The notes: generated by a model from the letters alone, not told the origin. 64,000 nt of DNA from Hyphomicrobium sp. (GCA_003987725.1 RXJH01000001.1:434001-498000); one strand, 5' to 3'. Numbered from the stretch's first letter, positions 53,987-64,000 are shown. Numbers and translations: made by a program.

Positions 53987-54580
53987 TCACGCATGCTGGA
54001 ATTGGTCCAGAAGCTCACCGATTTGGCGGCTGACCTCCGGAATGGGCTTCATGCCGTCCACCGACTTAAGCAACCGATGGGCGTAGTAATAACCAATGAG
54101 CGGCGCCGTCTCGCGGTAATATGCGATCAGGCGCGTTTTCAGGGCGTCGGCGTTGTCGTCGGCGCGGACCGTACCGCCGGCCGCGAGGGTTTCGCGGGCG
54201 CGGCATTCGATCCGCTCGATCAGCTTGGTGTCGTCGACCTTCAGCTCGACGACGACGTCTAGATGGCGGCCCTTGGACTTCAGCAGCTCGTCCAGGGCAT
54301 CGGCCTGGGCCAGCGTGCGCGGAAACCCGTCGAGGATGAACCCCTTGGCGCAGTCGGCTTCGGAAATGCGGTCGGCGATGATGCCAATGACGATCTCGTC
54401 GCTGACGAGGCCGCCTGCCTCCATGATTTGCTTCGCCTTGAGACCAACCGGCGTGCCGGCCTTGACGGCTGCGCGCAGCATGTCGCCGGTCGAAAGTTGC
54501 GGCAGCCCGAGGCGCTCGGAGATCAACTGAGACTGGGTACCCTTGCCCGCTCCTGGCGGTCCAAGCAGTATCAGGATCAT
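53987..54580 (-). CDS. adk: Adenylate kinase
   Basis: 197 aa. Interconverts ATP + AMP and 2 ADP. P-loop [11 protein letters not shown] at 7-17; the AMP-binding segment [13 protein letters not shown]; a short LID without the zinc-type insert, so it is the short bacterial form. It overlaps the secY stop by 4 bp, as in most bacteria, and ends the spc part. Confidence 0.97.
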   Translation of the reverse strand: MILILLGPPGAGKGTQSQLISERLGLPQLSTGDMLRAAVKAGTPVGLKAKQIMEAGGLVSDEIVIGIIADRISEADCAKGFILDGFPRTLAQADALDELLKSKGRHLDVVVELKVDDTKLIERIECRARETLAAGGTVRADDNADALKTRLIAYYRETAPLIGYYYAHRLLKSVDGMKPIPEVSRQIGELLDQFQHA

Positions 54581-55920
54581 CTCCGGGCCCCGCGAAGCTT
54601 GGCCTTCTTGATCAGGCCCTCATACTGCTGGGCGATGAGGTGGCTCTGAACTTGGGCGACGGTGTCCATCGTGACGCTGACGGCGATGAGCAGCGAGGTG
54701 CCGCCGAAATAGAGCGGAATGCCGGCATACGACGTCAGGATCTCGGGAAGGACGCAGACCGCGGCCAGATAAAGAGCGCCGACGACGGTGATGCGGGTCA
54801 AGACGTAGTCGATATATTCAGCCGTCTTCTCGCCAGGGCGGATACCGGGAAGGAAGCCGCCGTACTTGCGCAGGTTGTCCGCGGTTTCCTTCGGGTTGAT
54901 CACGACTGCCGTGTAGAAGAACGCGAAGAACAGGATCAACAGCGCGTAGACGAGCATGTGCAGCGGCTGACCCGAGCCAAGCGCCGCGACGGCTTCGTTC
55001 AGCCATTCGGGTCCCTGCCCCGCCGTGAACTGCGCGATCGTGATCGGCAGCAGCAGGAGCGAAGATGCGAAGATCGGCGGAATGACGCCTGAAGAGTTGA
55101 GTTTCAGCGGCAGATGCGAAGCTTCGCCCTGGAACATCTTGTTCCCGACTTGCCGCTTTGGATACTGGACCAACAGACGCCTCTGCGCGCGCTCGAAGAA
55201 CACGATCGCGGCGACGACAGCGAGGGCCAGCACCAGGAAGAATACGAGAATGCCGGGCGAGATCGAGCCGGTACGCGACAGCTCAAAGAGTTGTACAAGC
55301 GCACCCGGGAGGCCAGCGACGATACCGGCGAAGATGATCAGCGACGTGCCGTTACCGACACCGCGCTGCGTGATCTGTTCGCCCAGCCACATCAGGAAGA
55401 CCGTGCCGCCGACGAGAGTGATCACCGTCGTCATGCGGAAGAACATGCCCGGATCAAGAACCACGGCGCCGGCCGCGTTTCGCGAGCCTTCGAGGCCAAC
55501 GGCGATGCCATAGGCCTGCAGCGCTGCGAGAATGACCGTCAGATACCGCGTATACTGGTTGATCTGCTTGCGGCCGGCCTCGCCTTCCTTCTTCAAGGCT
55601 TCGAGCTTCGGCGAAATCGAGCTCATCAACTGCATGATGATCGACGCCGAGATGTACGGCATGATGTTCAGCGAGAAGATCGCGAGACGCTCGAGTGCGC
55701 CGCCCGAGAACATGTTGAACATGCCCAGGATGCCGCCGGCCTGCTGCTTGAACGTTTCGGCAAATGCAGCCGGATTGATGCCCGGCAGCGGGATGAACGT
55801 GCCGAGCCGGAAAACGATCAGTGCGCCAAGCGTGAACCACAGGCGCCGCTTCAAATCCTCCGCCTTGGCGAAGGCGCTGAAGTTCAGATTCGAAGCAAGC
55901 TGCTCGGCAGCGGAAACCAT
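54577..55920 (-). CDS. secY: Protein translocase subunit SecY
   Basis: 447 aa, ten transmembrane helices forming the Sec channel with SecE and SecG. Typical: [24 protein letters not shown] at the start, [34 protein letters not shown] (C5 loop that docks the ribosome and SecA), and the ending [15 protein letters not shown]. It lies between rplO and adk in the spc part. Confidence 0.98.
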   Translation of the reverse strand: MVSAAEQLASNLNFSAFAKAEDLKRRLWFTLGALIVFRLGTFIPLPGINPAAFAETFKQQAGGILGMFNMFSGGALERLAIFSLNIMPYISASIIMQLMSSISPKLEALKKEGEAGRKQINQYTRYLTVILAALQAYGIAVGLEGSRNAAGAVVLDPGMFFRMTTVITLVGGTVFLMWLGEQITQRGVGNGTSLIIFAGIVAGLPGALVQLFELSRTGSISPGILVFFLVLALAVVAAIVFFERAQRRLLVQYPKRQVGNKMFQGEASHLPLKLNSSGVIPPIFASSLLLLPITIAQFTAGQGPEWLNEAVAALGSGQPLHMLVYALLILFFAFFYTAVVINPKETADNLRKYGGFLPGIRPGEKTAEYIDYVLTRITVVGALYLAAVCVLPEILTSYAGIPLYFGGTSLLIAVSVTMDTVAQVQSHLIAQQYEGLIKKAKLRGARR

Positions 55921-56056
55921 TGGTCTCTTCTCCTAACCGTTGCGACCCTGCCAAATGGCGTCGTCGCAACTTGGGCCCGGATAGCGCCGTCTCCGGCGCC
56001 TTCCGGCCTCGAACGCTCAATCAGGCTGGTTCCCCAAGCCAAATCGCGCGTCCGCG

Positions 56057-56611
56057 TTATTCCTCCGACTTCGCAGCGCCGGGCTTCTTGCCACGGGCGG
56101 CCTTCTTGTCGGCCGATTTCTTGCGCTTCTCTTCGTCCGCGGCGAGGATCTTGCGCTCGATCACGGTGACGGTGCCGCCAGCCTTCTCGATCGCTGCCTT
56201 TGCCTTCGCGGAGGCATGATTGACGGTGATCGAGATCTTGGCCTTGATCTCGCCGTCGGCGAGGAGACGAAGACCGTCCTTCGCACGGCGCACGATACCA
56301 GCTTCGATGAGGGACGCCAGATCGACGGGCTTCGAGCCGTCGAGACGCTTGTCCTCGATCGCCTGCTGCAGCGAGCCGATGTTGATCTCGTTGAAATGCT
56401 CAGGGCGCCACTTGTTGAAGCCGCGCTTCGGGAGACGGCGATGCAAGGGCATCTGACCGCCTTCGAAGCCGCCGATCGCGACGCCGGTACGAGCCGTCTG
56501 GCCCTTGCCGCCGCGGCCACCCATTTTGCCCAGGCCCGAGCCGATACCGCGACCGATGCGGACGCGCGTCTTCTTGGCGCCAGGGTTGTCCTTAATACCG
56601 TTGAGCCGCAT
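56057..56611 (-). CDS. rplO: 50S ribosomal protein uL15
   Basis: 184 aa, longer than the usual 145-150 because of a charged C-terminal tail of about 30 residues (KILAADEEKRKKSADKKAARGKK...). Conserved: MRLNGIKDNPGAKKTRVRIGRG, GGFEGGQMPLHRRLPKRGF. Assembly protein binding 23S rRNA. 5 bp after rpmD. Confidence 0.97.
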   Translation of the reverse strand: MRLNGIKDNPGAKKTRVRIGRGIGSGLGKMGGRGGKGQTARTGVAIGGFEGGQMPLHRRLPKRGFNKWRPEHFNEINIGSLQQAIEDKRLDGSKPVDLASLIEAGIVRRAKDGLRLLADGEIKAKISITVNHASAKAKAAIEKAGGTVTVIERKILAADEEKRKKSADKKAARGKKPGAAKSEE

Positions 56612-56616
56612 AACCG

Positions 56617-56808
56617 TTATTTCCCTTCTTCGACCTGCACGAGGTGCTGAACTTTTTTCAGCATGCCGCGAACAGCCGGCGTGTCTTCAACCGTCGAGGT
56701 GCGACCGATCTTGTTCAGCCCGAGGCCGATCAGCGTATCGGCCTGCCGCTCGGGGCGCCGGTTGGCACTCCGCACCTGCTTCAGCGTGATCGTCTTCTTC
56801 GTCGCCAT
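56617..56808 (-). CDS. rpmD: 50S ribosomal protein uL30
   Basis: 63 aa, standard length. Conserved [30 protein letters not shown] and [12 protein letters not shown]. Small 23S-binding protein between rpsE and rplO, with 61 bp before it and 5 bp after. Confidence 0.97.
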   Translation of the reverse strand: MATKKTITLKQVRSANRRPERQADTLIGLGLNKIGRTSTVEDTPAVRGMLKKVQHLVQVEEGK

Positions 56809-56869
56809 ATCGTAACCTCAGGTCCCTTTGTGAAGCGGCAGATTTGCTGCAGCGCTTCCGTTATTTGCT

Positions 56870-57445
56870 TCAGACGTCCGCACCGGCCTCGGCAGCGGCC
56901 GAGCCGTCGCGACGACGCGACACGATGTCGGAAACCTTCTTGTTGCGGCGAGCTGCGACGCCGCGCGGATTTTCCTGCGCCTTGAGCGCATCGAACGTCG
57001 CGCGGACGACGTTATAGGGGTTCGTCGAACCCATCGACTTCGCAACGATGTCGTGCACGCCGACCATCTCGAAAACGGCGCGCATTGCGCCGCCTGCGAT
57101 GATGCCCGTACCAGCCGGAGCCGAGCGCAGGATCACCTTGCCGGCGCCGTGACGGCCGACGCTATCGTGATGAAGCGTGCGCGCGTCGCGAAGCGGCACG
57201 CGAAGAAGGTTGCGCTTTGCGCCTTCGGTCGCCTTGCGGATCGCCTCCGGAACCTCACGGGCCTTGCCGTGGCCGAAGCCGACGCGGCCTTTCAAGTCGC
57301 CGACGACGACGAGCGCAGCAAAGCCGAAGCGCTTACCGCCCTTGACGACCTTGGCGACGCGATTGATGTGAACGAGCTTATCGGAAAACTCGCTATCGCG
57401 CTCCTCGCGATCTCTGCCACGGTCTCTCTGGGGTCCACGTGCCAC
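56870..57445 (-). CDS. rpsE: 30S ribosomal protein uS5
   Basis: 191 aa. Decoding-fidelity protein at the mRNA entry. Conserved: [49 protein letters not shown], and [26 protein letters not shown] short acidic/Ala tail ends it. Confidence 0.98.
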   Translation of the reverse strand: MARGPQRDRGRDREERDSEFSDKLVHINRVAKVVKGGKRFGFAALVVVGDLKGRVGFGHGKAREVPEAIRKATEGAKRNLLRVPLRDARTLHHDSVGRHGAGKVILRSAPAGTGIIAGGAMRAVFEMVGVHDIVAKSMGSTNPYNVVRATFDALKAQENPRGVAARRNKKVSDIVSRRRDGSAAAEAGADV

Positions 57446-57469
57446 GTTTCGGTTCCTCTCGGGTATCTC

Positions 57470-57832
57470 TTAAAACTTCAGTCCGCCCTCGCGGGCGGCA
57501 TCGGCGAGCGCCTTGACGCGCCCATGAAACAGAAAGCCGCCGCGGTCGAAGACGACCTCGGTGACGCCAGCCTTGACGGCGCGCTCGGCGACGAGCTTGC
57601 CAATGGCAGCGGCTGCAGCCTTGTCGGCGCCCGTCTTCAGCGAGCCCTTGACGTCCTTCTCGAGCGTCGAGGCCGATGCGAGGGTTACGCCCTTCACGTC
57701 GTCGATCACCTGCGCGTAGATATTCTCCGACGAGCGGTGAATGGAAAGCCGGGGGCGGCCATTCGCGGCGGCCTTGAGGCTTCGACGAACGCGCGCCTTG
57801 CGGTTCGTAAATTTCTGATTGCTGTTGGCCAT
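57470..57832 (-). CDS. rplR: 50S ribosomal protein uL18
   Basis: 120 aa. Carries 5S rRNA with uL5. Conserved: [42 protein letters not shown], and the C-terminal [26 protein letters not shown]. 11 bp after rplF. Confidence 0.98.
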   Translation of the reverse strand: MANSNQKFTNRKARVRRSLKAAANGRPRLSIHRSSENIYAQVIDDVKGVTLASASTLEKDVKGSLKTGADKAAAAAIGKLVAERAVKAGVTEVVFDRGGFLFHGRVKALADAAREGGLKF

Positions 57833-57843
57833 CGGTGCCGGTC

Positions 57844-58386
57844 CTACTTCTTCTTGCCTTCCTTGCGGAGGATGTATTCGCCCTTATAGCGCACGCCCTT
57901 GCCCTGATAGGGCTCCGGCTTGCGGGAGGCACGGATGACGGATGCCACCTGGCCGACCGCCTGCTTGTCGATGCCGGAGACCGACACCAGTTCGCTCTTT
58001 GCGCCGCCGACCTTGACGTCCACGCCCGCCGGGATCTTCAGCACGACGTCGTGGCTGTAGCCGACGGAAAGCGTCAGCGTGTCCTTGCCCTTCATCGATG
58101 CCTTGAAGCCGACGCCATGGATCTCGAGATCCTGGCTGTAGCCTTCGGTCACGCCCTTGATGAGGTTCGCGATCTGAGTCCGCGACATGCCCCACTCGGA
58201 GCGAGCAAGCTTCGTGTCTTCGAGAAGGCTGACGTCGATACCTTCGTCCGTCCGCTGGACCTTCAAGGCGTCGGGAACGGTGAAGGCGAGCTCGCCCTTC
58301 GGACCCTTCATCTTGACGGTCTGACCGGCGATCGTCGCCGTCACGTTCGACGGGACCGGAACGGGTTTCTTACCGATGCGCGACAT
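57844..58386 (-). CDS. rplF: 50S ribosomal protein uL6
   Basis: 180 aa, two repeated domains. [22 protein letters not shown] at the start; the second domain has the signature [24 protein letters not shown]. Binds near the sarcin-ricin loop. Confidence 0.98.
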   Translation of the reverse strand: MSRIGKKPVPVPSNVTATIAGQTVKMKGPKGELAFTVPDALKVQRTDEGIDVSLLEDTKLARSEWGMSRTQIANLIKGVTEGYSQDLEIHGVGFKASMKGKDTLTLSVGYSHDVVLKIPAGVDVKVGGAKSELVSVSGIDKQAVGQVASVIRASRKPEPYQGKGVRYKGEYILRKEGKKK

Positions 58387-58428
58387 GGCTTCTTCAAACC
58401 TTGTTTCGCCGAGGCGTAAGCCCCAGCC

Positions 58429-58827
58429 TTAGAATACGTTGCAGATGACTTCGCCGCCGACGTTGGCTTCGCGCGCCTTCGAGTCCGACATGACGCCCTT
58501 CGGCGTGGACAGGATAGCGACGCCGAGCCCGTTGGCGACGACCGGAATTCCCTTAACCGCCGAATAGACGCGACGGCCGGGCTTCGAGATGCGCTCGATC
58601 TCACGGATGGCCGGCTGGCCATTGTAATACTTGAGCTCGATCTCGAACTGAGGCAGTTCGCCCTTCAATTCGACGCGGCTGTAGCCGCGGATATAGCCTT
58701 CCTCGGCGAGCACGTCGAGGACGCGGGCGCGGAGGCTAGAAGCAGGGGTGGCGACCTTCGGCCGGCGACGCAACTGAGCGTTCCGGATGCGGGTCAGCAT
58801 ATCGCCCAACGGATCATTCACGGACAT
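58429..58827 (-). CDS. rpsH: 30S ribosomal protein uS8
   Basis: 132 aa. Primary 16S rRNA binder; in E. coli it is also the spc operon translational repressor. Conserved: [35 protein letters not shown], and [19 protein letters not shown]. 12 bp after rpsN. Confidence 0.98.
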   Translation of the reverse strand: MSVNDPLGDMLTRIRNAQLRRRPKVATPASSLRARVLDVLAEEGYIRGYSRVELKGELPQFEIELKYYNGQPAIREIERISKPGRRVYSAVKGIPVVANGLGVAILSTPKGVMSDSKAREANVGGEVICNVF

Positions 58828-58839
58828 TGATGCTTCCTC

Positions 58840-59145
58840 TTACCAGCTCGCCTTGACCATGCCCGGGATGCGCCCCTGGCTCGCCAGCTCGCGGAGCTGG
58901 TTGCGGCACATCTTGAGCTTGCGGTAGTTGCCGCGGGGACGGCCGGTGATCTCGCAACGATTGCGGATGCGAACCTTCGAGCCGTTACGCGGCATTTCGG
59001 CAAGCTTCAGGCGAGCGGCGAAACGCTCTTCCGGCGTCTTCGTCTTGTCCTTGGCAAGCAGCTTCAGGCGCTTGCGCTTCGGAGCCTGCTCGGCCGTCAT
59101 CTTGCGGCGACGGTTATTTTTCTCAATCGAACTGGTCTTAGCCAT
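58840..59145 (-). CDS. rpsN: 30S ribosomal protein uS14 (zinc-independent long form)
   Basis: 101 aa. It has [25 protein letters not shown] but lacks the CxxC...CxxC zinc ribbon, so it is the long, zinc-free paralogue. This is the normal chromosomal form in Rhizobiales. Confidence 0.98.
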   Translation of the reverse strand: MAKTSSIEKNNRRRKMTAEQAPKRKRLKLLAKDKTKTPEERFAARLKLAEMPRNGSKVRIRNRCEITGRPRGNYRKLKMCRNQLRELASQGRIPGMVKASW

Positions 59146-59186
59146 TTCATCTCCTCCAAAGGCCTTTCGGCGTCTGCCGAGGTCCT

Positions 59187-59870
59187 CTAGCTACGGAACG
59201 GGAAGTTGAAGCCCTTGAGCAATTCACGGGCCTCGTCATCGGTGTTGGCCGACGTGCAAACGATCACATCGAGGCCCAATACGTTGTCGACCTTGTCGTA
59301 GTCGATCTCGGGGAACACGAGGTGCTCCTTGAGGCCGGTCGCATAGTTGCCACGGCCGTCGAAGCTCTTCGGGTTCAAGCCGCGGAAGTCCTTCACGCGC
59401 GGCAGCGCGATCGTGACGAACCGGTCAAGAAATTCGTACATGCGGTCGCCACGAAGCGTCACCTTGGCGCCGATCGCCATGCCTTCACGAACCTTGTAGG
59501 TCGCGATGGCCTTGCGGGCCCGCGTGATGACCGGCTTCTGGCCGGCGATCAAAGCGAGATCGCTGGCGGCGACGTCGACCTTCTTGCGGTCGTTGACGGC
59601 TTCGCCAACGCCCATGTTGATCACGATCTTCTCGATGCGCGGGATCTGCATCACGTTCGCGTAGCCGAACTTCTCTTTGAGAGCGGCGCGGACGACCTTC
59701 TCGTAATGCGACTTGAGGCGCGGCTTATAGTCGGCCGGACGCGGAGCTGCGGGCTCGCGCGGAGCTGCCGAGGCTGCGGCCTTCTTGTCGGCACGCGCCT
59801 TCTTGGTTTCGCCGGCACCCTGCGGTGAGCCGCCCTGAGGCTTGGCGCCTTTTGCTGTGTCTTTTGCCAT
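59187..59870 (-). CDS. rplE: 50S ribosomal protein uL5 with N-terminal extension
   Basis: 227 aa against the usual 179-185. The extra 45 or so residues are an N-terminal low-complexity head ([20 protein letters not shown]..., rich in Ala, Lys, Pro). The uL5 fold starts at [23 protein letters not shown] and includes [17 protein letters not shown] and [20 protein letters not shown]. An internal ATG start that would remove the head is not seen before the conserved part. Binds 5S rRNA. Confidence 0.96.
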   Translation of the reverse strand: MAKDTAKGAKPQGGSPQGAGETKKARADKKAAASAAPREPAAPRPADYKPRLKSHYEKVVRAALKEKFGYANVMQIPRIEKIVINMGVGEAVNDRKKVDVAASDLALIAGQKPVITRARKAIATYKVREGMAIGAKVTLRGDRMYEFLDRFVTIALPRVKDFRGLNPKSFDGRGNYATGLKEHLVFPEIDYDKVDNVLGLDVIVCTSANTDDEARELLKGFNFPFRS

Positions 59871-59873
59871 GGC

Positions 59874-60200
59874 CTAGTTCTTCTCCGGGATCTGCTCGCC
59901 CGAGCGCTTTGCGATGCGGACCTTCTTGCCGTCTTCAAGGACCTTGAAGCCGACGCGGGACGGCTTGCCGTCCTTCGGATCCTCGATCGCGAGGTTCGAG
60001 AGGTCGATCGGACCTTCCTTGGAAATGATGCCGCCTTCCTGCGACGCCGACTGGCGCTGATGACGGCGCACCATGTTGACGCCGCGGACGAGCGCGCGGT
60101 GTTCCTTCGGGCGGATTTCGATCACTTCGCCCCGCTTGCCCTTGTCGCGGCCGGCGAGAACGACGACCTTGTCGCCCTTCTTGATTTTAAATGCCGACAT
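59874..60200 (-). CDS. rplX: 50S ribosomal protein uL24
   Basis: 108 aa. KOW motif [22 protein letters not shown]; assembly initiator for the large subunit. Its ATG overlaps the rplN stop by one base (TGATG), showing translational coupling. 3 bp before rplE. Confidence 0.98.
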   Translation of the reverse strand: MSAFKIKKGDKVVVLAGRDKGKRGEVIEIRPKEHRALVRGVNMVRRHQRQSASQEGGIISKEGPIDLSNLAIEDPKDGKPSRVGFKVLEDGKKVRIAKRSGEQIPEKN

Positions 60201-60568
60201 CAGAGGACCTCCGGCGCAAGCGATACGATCTTCATGTGGTTCTTGGCGCGAAGTTCACGCGTCACGGGTCCGAAAATACGCGTGCCGACCGGTTCGCCGT
60301 TGGCGTTGATCAGCACGGCGGCGTTGCGATCGAAGCGGATCAGCGAGCCATCGGCGCGGCGGATGCCCTTCGCGACGCGGACGATGACGGCCTTCATCAC
60401 CTGACCCTTCTTGACGCGTCCCTTCGGGATCGCCTCCTTGACGGAGACAACGATGGTGTCACCCACCGTCGCGTACTTGCGCTTCGAGCCGCCCAGCACC
60501 TTGATGCACTGAACGCGGCGCGCGCCCGAGTTGTCGGCGACGTCGAGATTGCTCTCCATCTGGATCAT
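60200..60568 (-). CDS. rplN: 50S ribosomal protein uL14
   Basis: 122 aa, full length. [27 protein letters not shown] at the start; [15 protein letters not shown]-type strand and [24 protein letters not shown] at the end. First gene of the spc part. It is preceded by a 163-bp gap after rpsQ. Confidence 0.98.
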   Translation of the reverse strand: MIQMESNLDVADNSGARRVQCIKVLGGSKRKYATVGDTIVVSVKEAIPKGRVKKGQVMKAVIVRVAKGIRRADGSLIRFDRNAAVLINANGEPVGTRIFGPVTRELRAKNHMKIVSLAPEVL

Positions 60569-60731
60569 CGCGTCGTTCCTTCTTTCACGGCCTCAAGAGT
60601 CGCGCTCTCGATGCCCATCTCTACATTTGCCCTTCTGGCTCGCGGGGTCTTGGGATAACTCCCAACTCTCCGACGGCTCGAAAGGCGGCTCCCGGCGTTC
60701 GATCGCATCTCGCGAATCGAGGCTTATAACC

Positions 60732-60962
60732 TCAAGACGCTATTGCAATCCAACGTTTGTTCTTGGAAATCGGCCGGGTCTCTTCAATCGAGACCTGGTC
60801 GCCAACCTTGAACGAATTCTGTTCGTCGTGTGCGTGGTACTTCTTCGTACGGCGCACGGTCTTCTTCAGCAGCGGATGGGTGTAGCGACGCTCAACCTGA
60901 ACGACGATCGTCTTGTCGTTCTTGTCGGATACCACGACACCCTGCAGCACGCGCTTCGGCAT
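60732..60962 (-). CDS. rpsQ: 30S ribosomal protein uS17
   Basis: 76 aa. OB-fold 16S-binding protein: [61 protein letters not shown]. Last gene of the S10 part; 14 bp after rpmC. Confidence 0.98.
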   Translation of the reverse strand: MPKRVLQGVVVSDKNDKTIVVQVERRYTHPLLKKTVRRTKKYHAHDEQNSFKVGDQVSIEETRPISKNKRWIAIAS

Positions 60963-60976
60963 AATCTCGTTCTCCC

Positions 60977-61183
60977 TTACGCGCCTTTTTTGACGCTGCC
61001 ACCGCGCCGGGCAACGGCTGCGGTCTTGATGCGCGCGATATCTCGACGGACGAGCCGGATGCGCGCCGTGTTTTCAAGTTGGCCCGAAGCCCGCTGAAAG
61101 CGCAGGTTGAACTGCTCCTTCTTGAGCTTCGCCAGCTGGTCGTCGAGCTGATCGAGCGACATGCCCTTTAAATCGTCGGCCAT
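60977..61183 (-). CDS. rpmC: 50S ribosomal protein uL29
   Basis: 68 aa from [23 protein letters not shown]; an in-frame upstream start at 61228 would overlap rplP. Helical hairpin protein at the tunnel exit that binds SRP and trigger factor. [30 protein letters not shown] is conserved. Confidence 0.97.
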   Translation of the reverse strand: MADDLKGMSLDQLDDQLAKLKKEQFNLRFQRASGQLENTARIRLVRRDIARIKTAAVARRGGSVKKGA

Positions 61184-61200
61184 GACTATCCTCACCTCGC

Positions 61201-61611
61201 CTATTCGATCCGCGTAACTACGCGGCACTTGATGGGAAGTTTGGCGGCTCCGAGAATGAGCGCTTCCTTCGCCACCTGCTGATTGAGACCACCGAGCTCG
61301 AAAATGATGCGGCCCGGCTTAACGCGTGCCACCCAAAGCTCGGGCGAACCCTTACCGGAGCCCATGCGGACTTCGGCCGGCTTCTTCGACACCGGCACGT
61401 CCGGGAAGATACGCAGCCACATGCGGCCGGCACGCTTCGTGTGACGTGCGATGGCGCGGCGAGCGGCTTCGATCTGGCGCGCCGACAGGCGCTCCGGCTC
61501 CATGGCCTTCAGACCCACTTCGCCGTAAGCGAGCGTGGTGCCCGACTTGGCGGCGCCGTGGATGCGGCCCTTAAATTGTTTGCGGAACTTCGTCCGTTTC
61601 GGTTGCAGCAT
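61201..61611 (-). CDS. rplP: 50S ribosomal protein uL16
   Basis: 136 aa. [21 protein letters not shown] at the start, and [25 protein letters not shown]-type segment with the conserved R near the peptidyl-transferase centre. 17 bp before the chosen rpmC start. Confidence 0.98.
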   Translation of the reverse strand: MLQPKRTKFRKQFKGRIHGAAKSGTTLAYGEVGLKAMEPERLSARQIEAARRAIARHTKRAGRMWLRIFPDVPVSKKPAEVRMGSGKGSPELWVARVKPGRIIFELGGLNQQVAKEALILGAAKLPIKCRVVTRIE

Positions 61612-61632
61612 GATGAGTTGCCTCTGGAATCC

Positions 61633-62475
61633 TTACGCTTCTGGCGTCGATGAGCCGGCATCCGAGGCCGCAGGCGCGTTACCGCCGCCGCCAGCACCGC
61701 CGCCACCGCCTGGGCCACGTCCACCACCACGTCCGCCACGTCCCGGACGACGATCACGGCGATCGCCACGGTCATCGTCGCGACGCGGGCGCGGTGCGCC
61801 GCTTTCCTGCATTTCCGTGAGCTTGCGGTCAGAGGCCATCGGATCGTGCTCGATGATCTCGCCCTTGAAGACCCAAACCTTGATACCGATGATGCCGTAG
61901 GCCGTACGCGCAACGCCGTAACCGAAGTCGATGTCGGCGCGCAGCGTGTGCAGCGGCACGCGACCTTCGCGATACCACTCGGTACGGGCGATTTCAGCGC
62001 CGCCCAAACGGCCAGCAACGTTGATACGAATGCCGACTGCGCCGAGGCGAAGTGCCGACTGAACGGCGCGCTTCATGGCACGGCGGAACGCGACACGGCG
62101 TTCGAGCTGCTGAGCGATGCCTTCAGCGATCAGCGTCGCGTCGATCTCGGGCTTGCGGATCTCGAGGATGTTCAGATGAACTTCCGAGCTCGTCAGCTTT
62201 GCGAGATCAGCGCGGAGGCGCTCGATCTTTTCACCCTTCTTGCCGATCAGAATGCCCGGACGGGCCGTCATGACGGTGACGCGGCACTTCTTGTGCGGGC
62301 GCTCGATGACGACCTTCGAGATGCCGGCCTCGCGCTGCTCCTTCATGATGTGAGCGCGGATCGCACGGTCCTCGTGAAGCAGCTTGCCGTATTCGCCGCG
62401 AGCAGCGAACCAGCGGCTGTCCCAGGTCCGGTTGATGCCGAGACGGAGGCCAACGGGATTGACTTTTTGACCCAT
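61633..62475 (-). CDS. rpsC: 30S ribosomal protein uS3 with Arg/Gly-rich C-terminal tail
   Basis: 280 aa against 230-235 in most bacteria. The normal fold is complete: [24 protein letters not shown], the KH domain ([20 protein letters not shown]), [20 protein letters not shown]. After about residue 230 comes a 50-residue tail: [20 protein letters not shown] then [18 protein letters not shown], ending [15 protein letters not shown]. It lies on the mRNA-entry side, so the tail could touch mRNA. 1 bp after rplV. Confidence 0.97.
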   Translation of the reverse strand: MGQKVNPVGLRLGINRTWDSRWFAARGEYGKLLHEDRAIRAHIMKEQREAGISKVVIERPHKKCRVTVMTARPGILIGKKGEKIERLRADLAKLTSSEVHLNILEIRKPEIDATLIAEGIAQQLERRVAFRRAMKRAVQSALRLGAVGIRINVAGRLGGAEIARTEWYREGRVPLHTLRADIDFGYGVARTAYGIIGIKVWVFKGEIIEHDPMASDRKLTEMQESGAPRPRRDDDRGDRRDRRPGRGGRGGGRGPGGGGGAGGGGNAPAASDAGSSTPEA

Positions 62476-62476
62476 A

Positions 62477-62923
62477 TTACTTGGCCTCCTTGGCCGCCGC
62501 GGCGGACTTCGTCGCAGGCTTCTTTGCGGCTTTCTTCTTCTCGGTCTTTTCCTCTTCGACCTGACGGACGATGACGGTCAACTGCGAGAATGGCTTCATG
62601 ATCGAAGCGCCACGGCCGCGGCCGCGAGCGTGGAAGCGCTTCATGACCAGGTTCTTGCCGACGAACGCTTCGGCAACGATCAGATCGTTGACGTCGAGCG
62701 AGTGGTTGTTCTCGGCGTTGGCGACAGCGCTCATCACGCACTTGCGGACGTCGCCGGCGATGCGCTTCTCGCTGAACTCGAGCACGGCCAAAGCCTGATC
62801 GACCTTCTTGCCACGGATCAAGCCCGCGACGAGGTTGAGCTTCTGCGGTGAAATGCGCAGCGACTTGACGACTGCTTGGGCCTCGGTGTCGGGGAGGCGC
62901 CGCTCATGGCTTGGCTTGCCCAT
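62477..62923 (-). CDS. rplV: 50S ribosomal protein uL22
   Basis: 148 aa, lengthened by a Lys/Ala-rich C-terminal tail ([20 protein letters not shown]...) of about 25 residues. Tunnel-lining beta-hairpin: [23 protein letters not shown]. Its first base overlaps the rpsS stop by one base. Confidence 0.97.
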   Translation of the reverse strand: MGKPSHERRLPDTEAQAVVKSLRISPQKLNLVAGLIRGKKVDQALAVLEFSEKRIAGDVRKCVMSAVANAENNHSLDVNDLIVAEAFVGKNLVMKRFHARGRGRGASIMKPFSQLTVIVRQVEEEKTEKKKAAKKPATKSAAAAKEAK

Positions 62924-63201
62924 TATCTCTTCACCGCTTTCTTGTCGCCGCCGTGCCCGTGGAAAATACGGGTCGGTGCGAATTCACCGAACTTGTGGCC
63001 GATCATGTCTTCCGTCACGTTGACGGGGATATGCTTCTGGCCGTTGTGCACGCCGAAGGTCAGTCCGACGAACTGGGGCAGGATCGTGGAGCGACGGCTC
63101 CAGATCTTGATAACTTCGTTGCGCCCCGATGCGCGCGACTTGTCCGCCTTCTTAAGGAGGTAGCCGTCAACGAACGGACCTTTCCAGACTGAACGTGTCA
63201 A
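62923..63201 (-). CDS. rpsS: 30S ribosomal protein uS19
   Basis: 92 aa. [50 protein letters not shown] and [13 protein letters not shown] are conserved. Head protein forming the bridge with uS13. 23 bp after rplB. Confidence 0.98.
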   Translation of the reverse strand: MTRSVWKGPFVDGYLLKKADKSRASGRNEVIKIWSRRSTILPQFVGLTFGVHNGQKHIPVNVTEDMIGHKFGEFAPTRIFHGHGGDKKAVKR

Positions 63202-63224
63202 AGTCGATCTCCTTCAGTTCGCCG

Positions 63225-64000
63225 CTACTTCTTCGCCTTTTGGCGCGAGCGTACGATGTATTTCGTGGTCGTCTTGTTCTTGCGAGTCTTGAAGCCCTTG
63301 GTCGGCTTGCCCCAAGGCGTCGCCCAGTGCTTGCCGCCCTTCGTACGACCGCCGTTCGGATGGTCGACCGGGTTCATCGCAATCGAGCGAACCGTCGGAC
63401 GGCGGCCCTGCCAGCGTGTGCGGCCGGCCTTACCGGTGACGGTGTTCATGTGGTCGGGGTTCGAAACCGCGCCGACAGTCGCCATGCATTCGGCGCTGAC
63501 TTTACGCGTCTCGCCCGAGTTCAAGCGCAACACGGCGTAACCGGAGTCGCGGCCGACGAGCTGAACGAACGAGCCTGCCGAACGTGCAACCTGACCGCCC
63601 TTGCCGGGCTTCATCTCGACGTTGTGCACGATCGTGCCGATCGGCATCGCCGACAGCGGCATGGCGTTGCCAGGCTTCACGTCGACCTTCTGTCCCGAGA
63701 CGACGCTGTCGCCAACGGCCAGACGCTGCGGCGCCAGGATGTAAGCCTGGGTGCCGTCCTCATACTTGATCAGAGCGATGAACGCGGTCCGGTTCGGATC
63801 GTACTCAAGGCGCTCCACGCTCGCCGGCGCATCGAACTTCCGGCGGCGGAAGTCGATCCGGCGATAGGACTGCTTCGCGCCGCCGCCGATGTGGCGTGAC
63901 GTGATGCGGCCGTCGCTGTTGCGGCCGCCGGACTTCGTCTTACCCTCGACGAGCGTCTTGAGCGGAGCGCCCTTCCAGAGCATCGAACGGTCGACCTGGA
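63225..64000 (-). CDS. rplB: 50S ribosomal protein uL2, 5' end outside window
   Basis: About 258 codons are visible; the frame is still open at the right edge, with [26 protein letters not shown], so about 15-20 N-terminal residues are missing. An internal ATG at 63983 is not the start. The C-terminal [20 protein letters not shown] with the conserved His of the peptidyl-transferase region is present. Conserved assembly protein of the large subunit. Confidence 0.97.
   Translation of the reverse strand, partial: QVDRSMLWKGAPLKTLVEGKTKSGGRNSDGRITSRHIGGGAKQSYRRIDFRRRKFDAPASVERLEYDPNRTAFIALIKYEDGTQAYILAPQRLAVGDSVVSGQKVDVKPGNAMPLSAMPIGTIVHNVEMKPGKGGQVARSAGSFVQLVGRDSGYAVLRLNSGETRKVSAECMATVGAVSNPDHMNTVTGKAGRTRWQGRRPTVRSIAMNPVDHPNGGRTKGGKHWATPWGKPTKGFKTRKNKTTTKYIVRSRQKAKK

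Overview
The window looks like chromosome of an alphaproteobacterium of the order Hyphomicrobiales (Rhizobiales), most likely Hyphomicrobium or a close relative. This is inferred from high GC and codon use, the S10-spc-alpha ribosomal block with secY-adk, the neighbourhood degP / rarA / crcB / rluC / HAD phosphatase / ATP12 chaperone beside it, and typical rhizobial families (class I PhaC, PccB, Bpt, class II fructose bisphosphatase GlpX, MetY). No rRNA gene, CRISPR array or intact insertion sequence was seen. One tRNA gene (Glu, TTC) is present.

Layout. 1-3.0 kb: the 3' part of a molybdenum hydroxylase large subunit and a membrane-anchored tandem ABM-domain protein. 3.0-4.03 kb: a decayed stretch with a tyrosine recombinase remnant abutting tRNA-Glu, a likely scar of an integrated element. 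4.1-9.7 kb, minus strand: aminotransferase, hom, glpX and recJ in one run. 10.1-15.7 kb: phaC, metY with a possible RBS-masking hairpin, small proteins, and the leucyltransferase bpt. 15.7-24 kb: a secreted protein, parC, a CAP-domain protein, an SDR, a CYTH protein, a divergent AraC/cupin pair and an L,D-transpeptidase. 24.2-27.8 kb: a csoR/copA copper module with a clear operator and two overlapping divergent promoters, then mgtC. 28-35.5 kb: a PDZ-multi-TM-GAF-like membrane protein, a cold-shock protein, a plus-strand set of beta-hydroxyacid dehydrogenase, cytochrome P450, SDR and LCM-type methyltransferase, and two small envelope proteins.

35.6-50.8 kb holds pccB, a tandem DUF2750 protein, a CorC/HlyC-type CBS protein, ATP12, a HAD phosphatase, DUF1272/HxlR/tautomerase, rluC, crcB-DUF190, a VIT-family transporter with a ParB-like protein, rarA, a bactofilin carrying a cadherin-like (CSPG-type) C-terminus, degP and a reductase. 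From 51.1 kb to the right edge runs the ribosomal superoperon on the minus strand. In transcription order it is rplB, rpsS, rplV, rpsC, rplP, rpmC, rpsQ (S10 part); rplN, rplX, rplE, rpsN, rpsH, rplF, rplR, rpsE, rpmD, rplO, secY, adk (spc part); and rpsM, rpsK, rpoA, rplQ (alpha part), ending in a strong terminator.

The most unusual items are the bactofilin/cadherin-like fusion, the PDZ-multi-TM-GAF protein without an output domain, and the copper switch, where the predicted csoR message would be leaderless. Disordered extensions on uS3 and uL5, and the small P450 cluster, also merit attention. No clearly new defence or mobile system was found.
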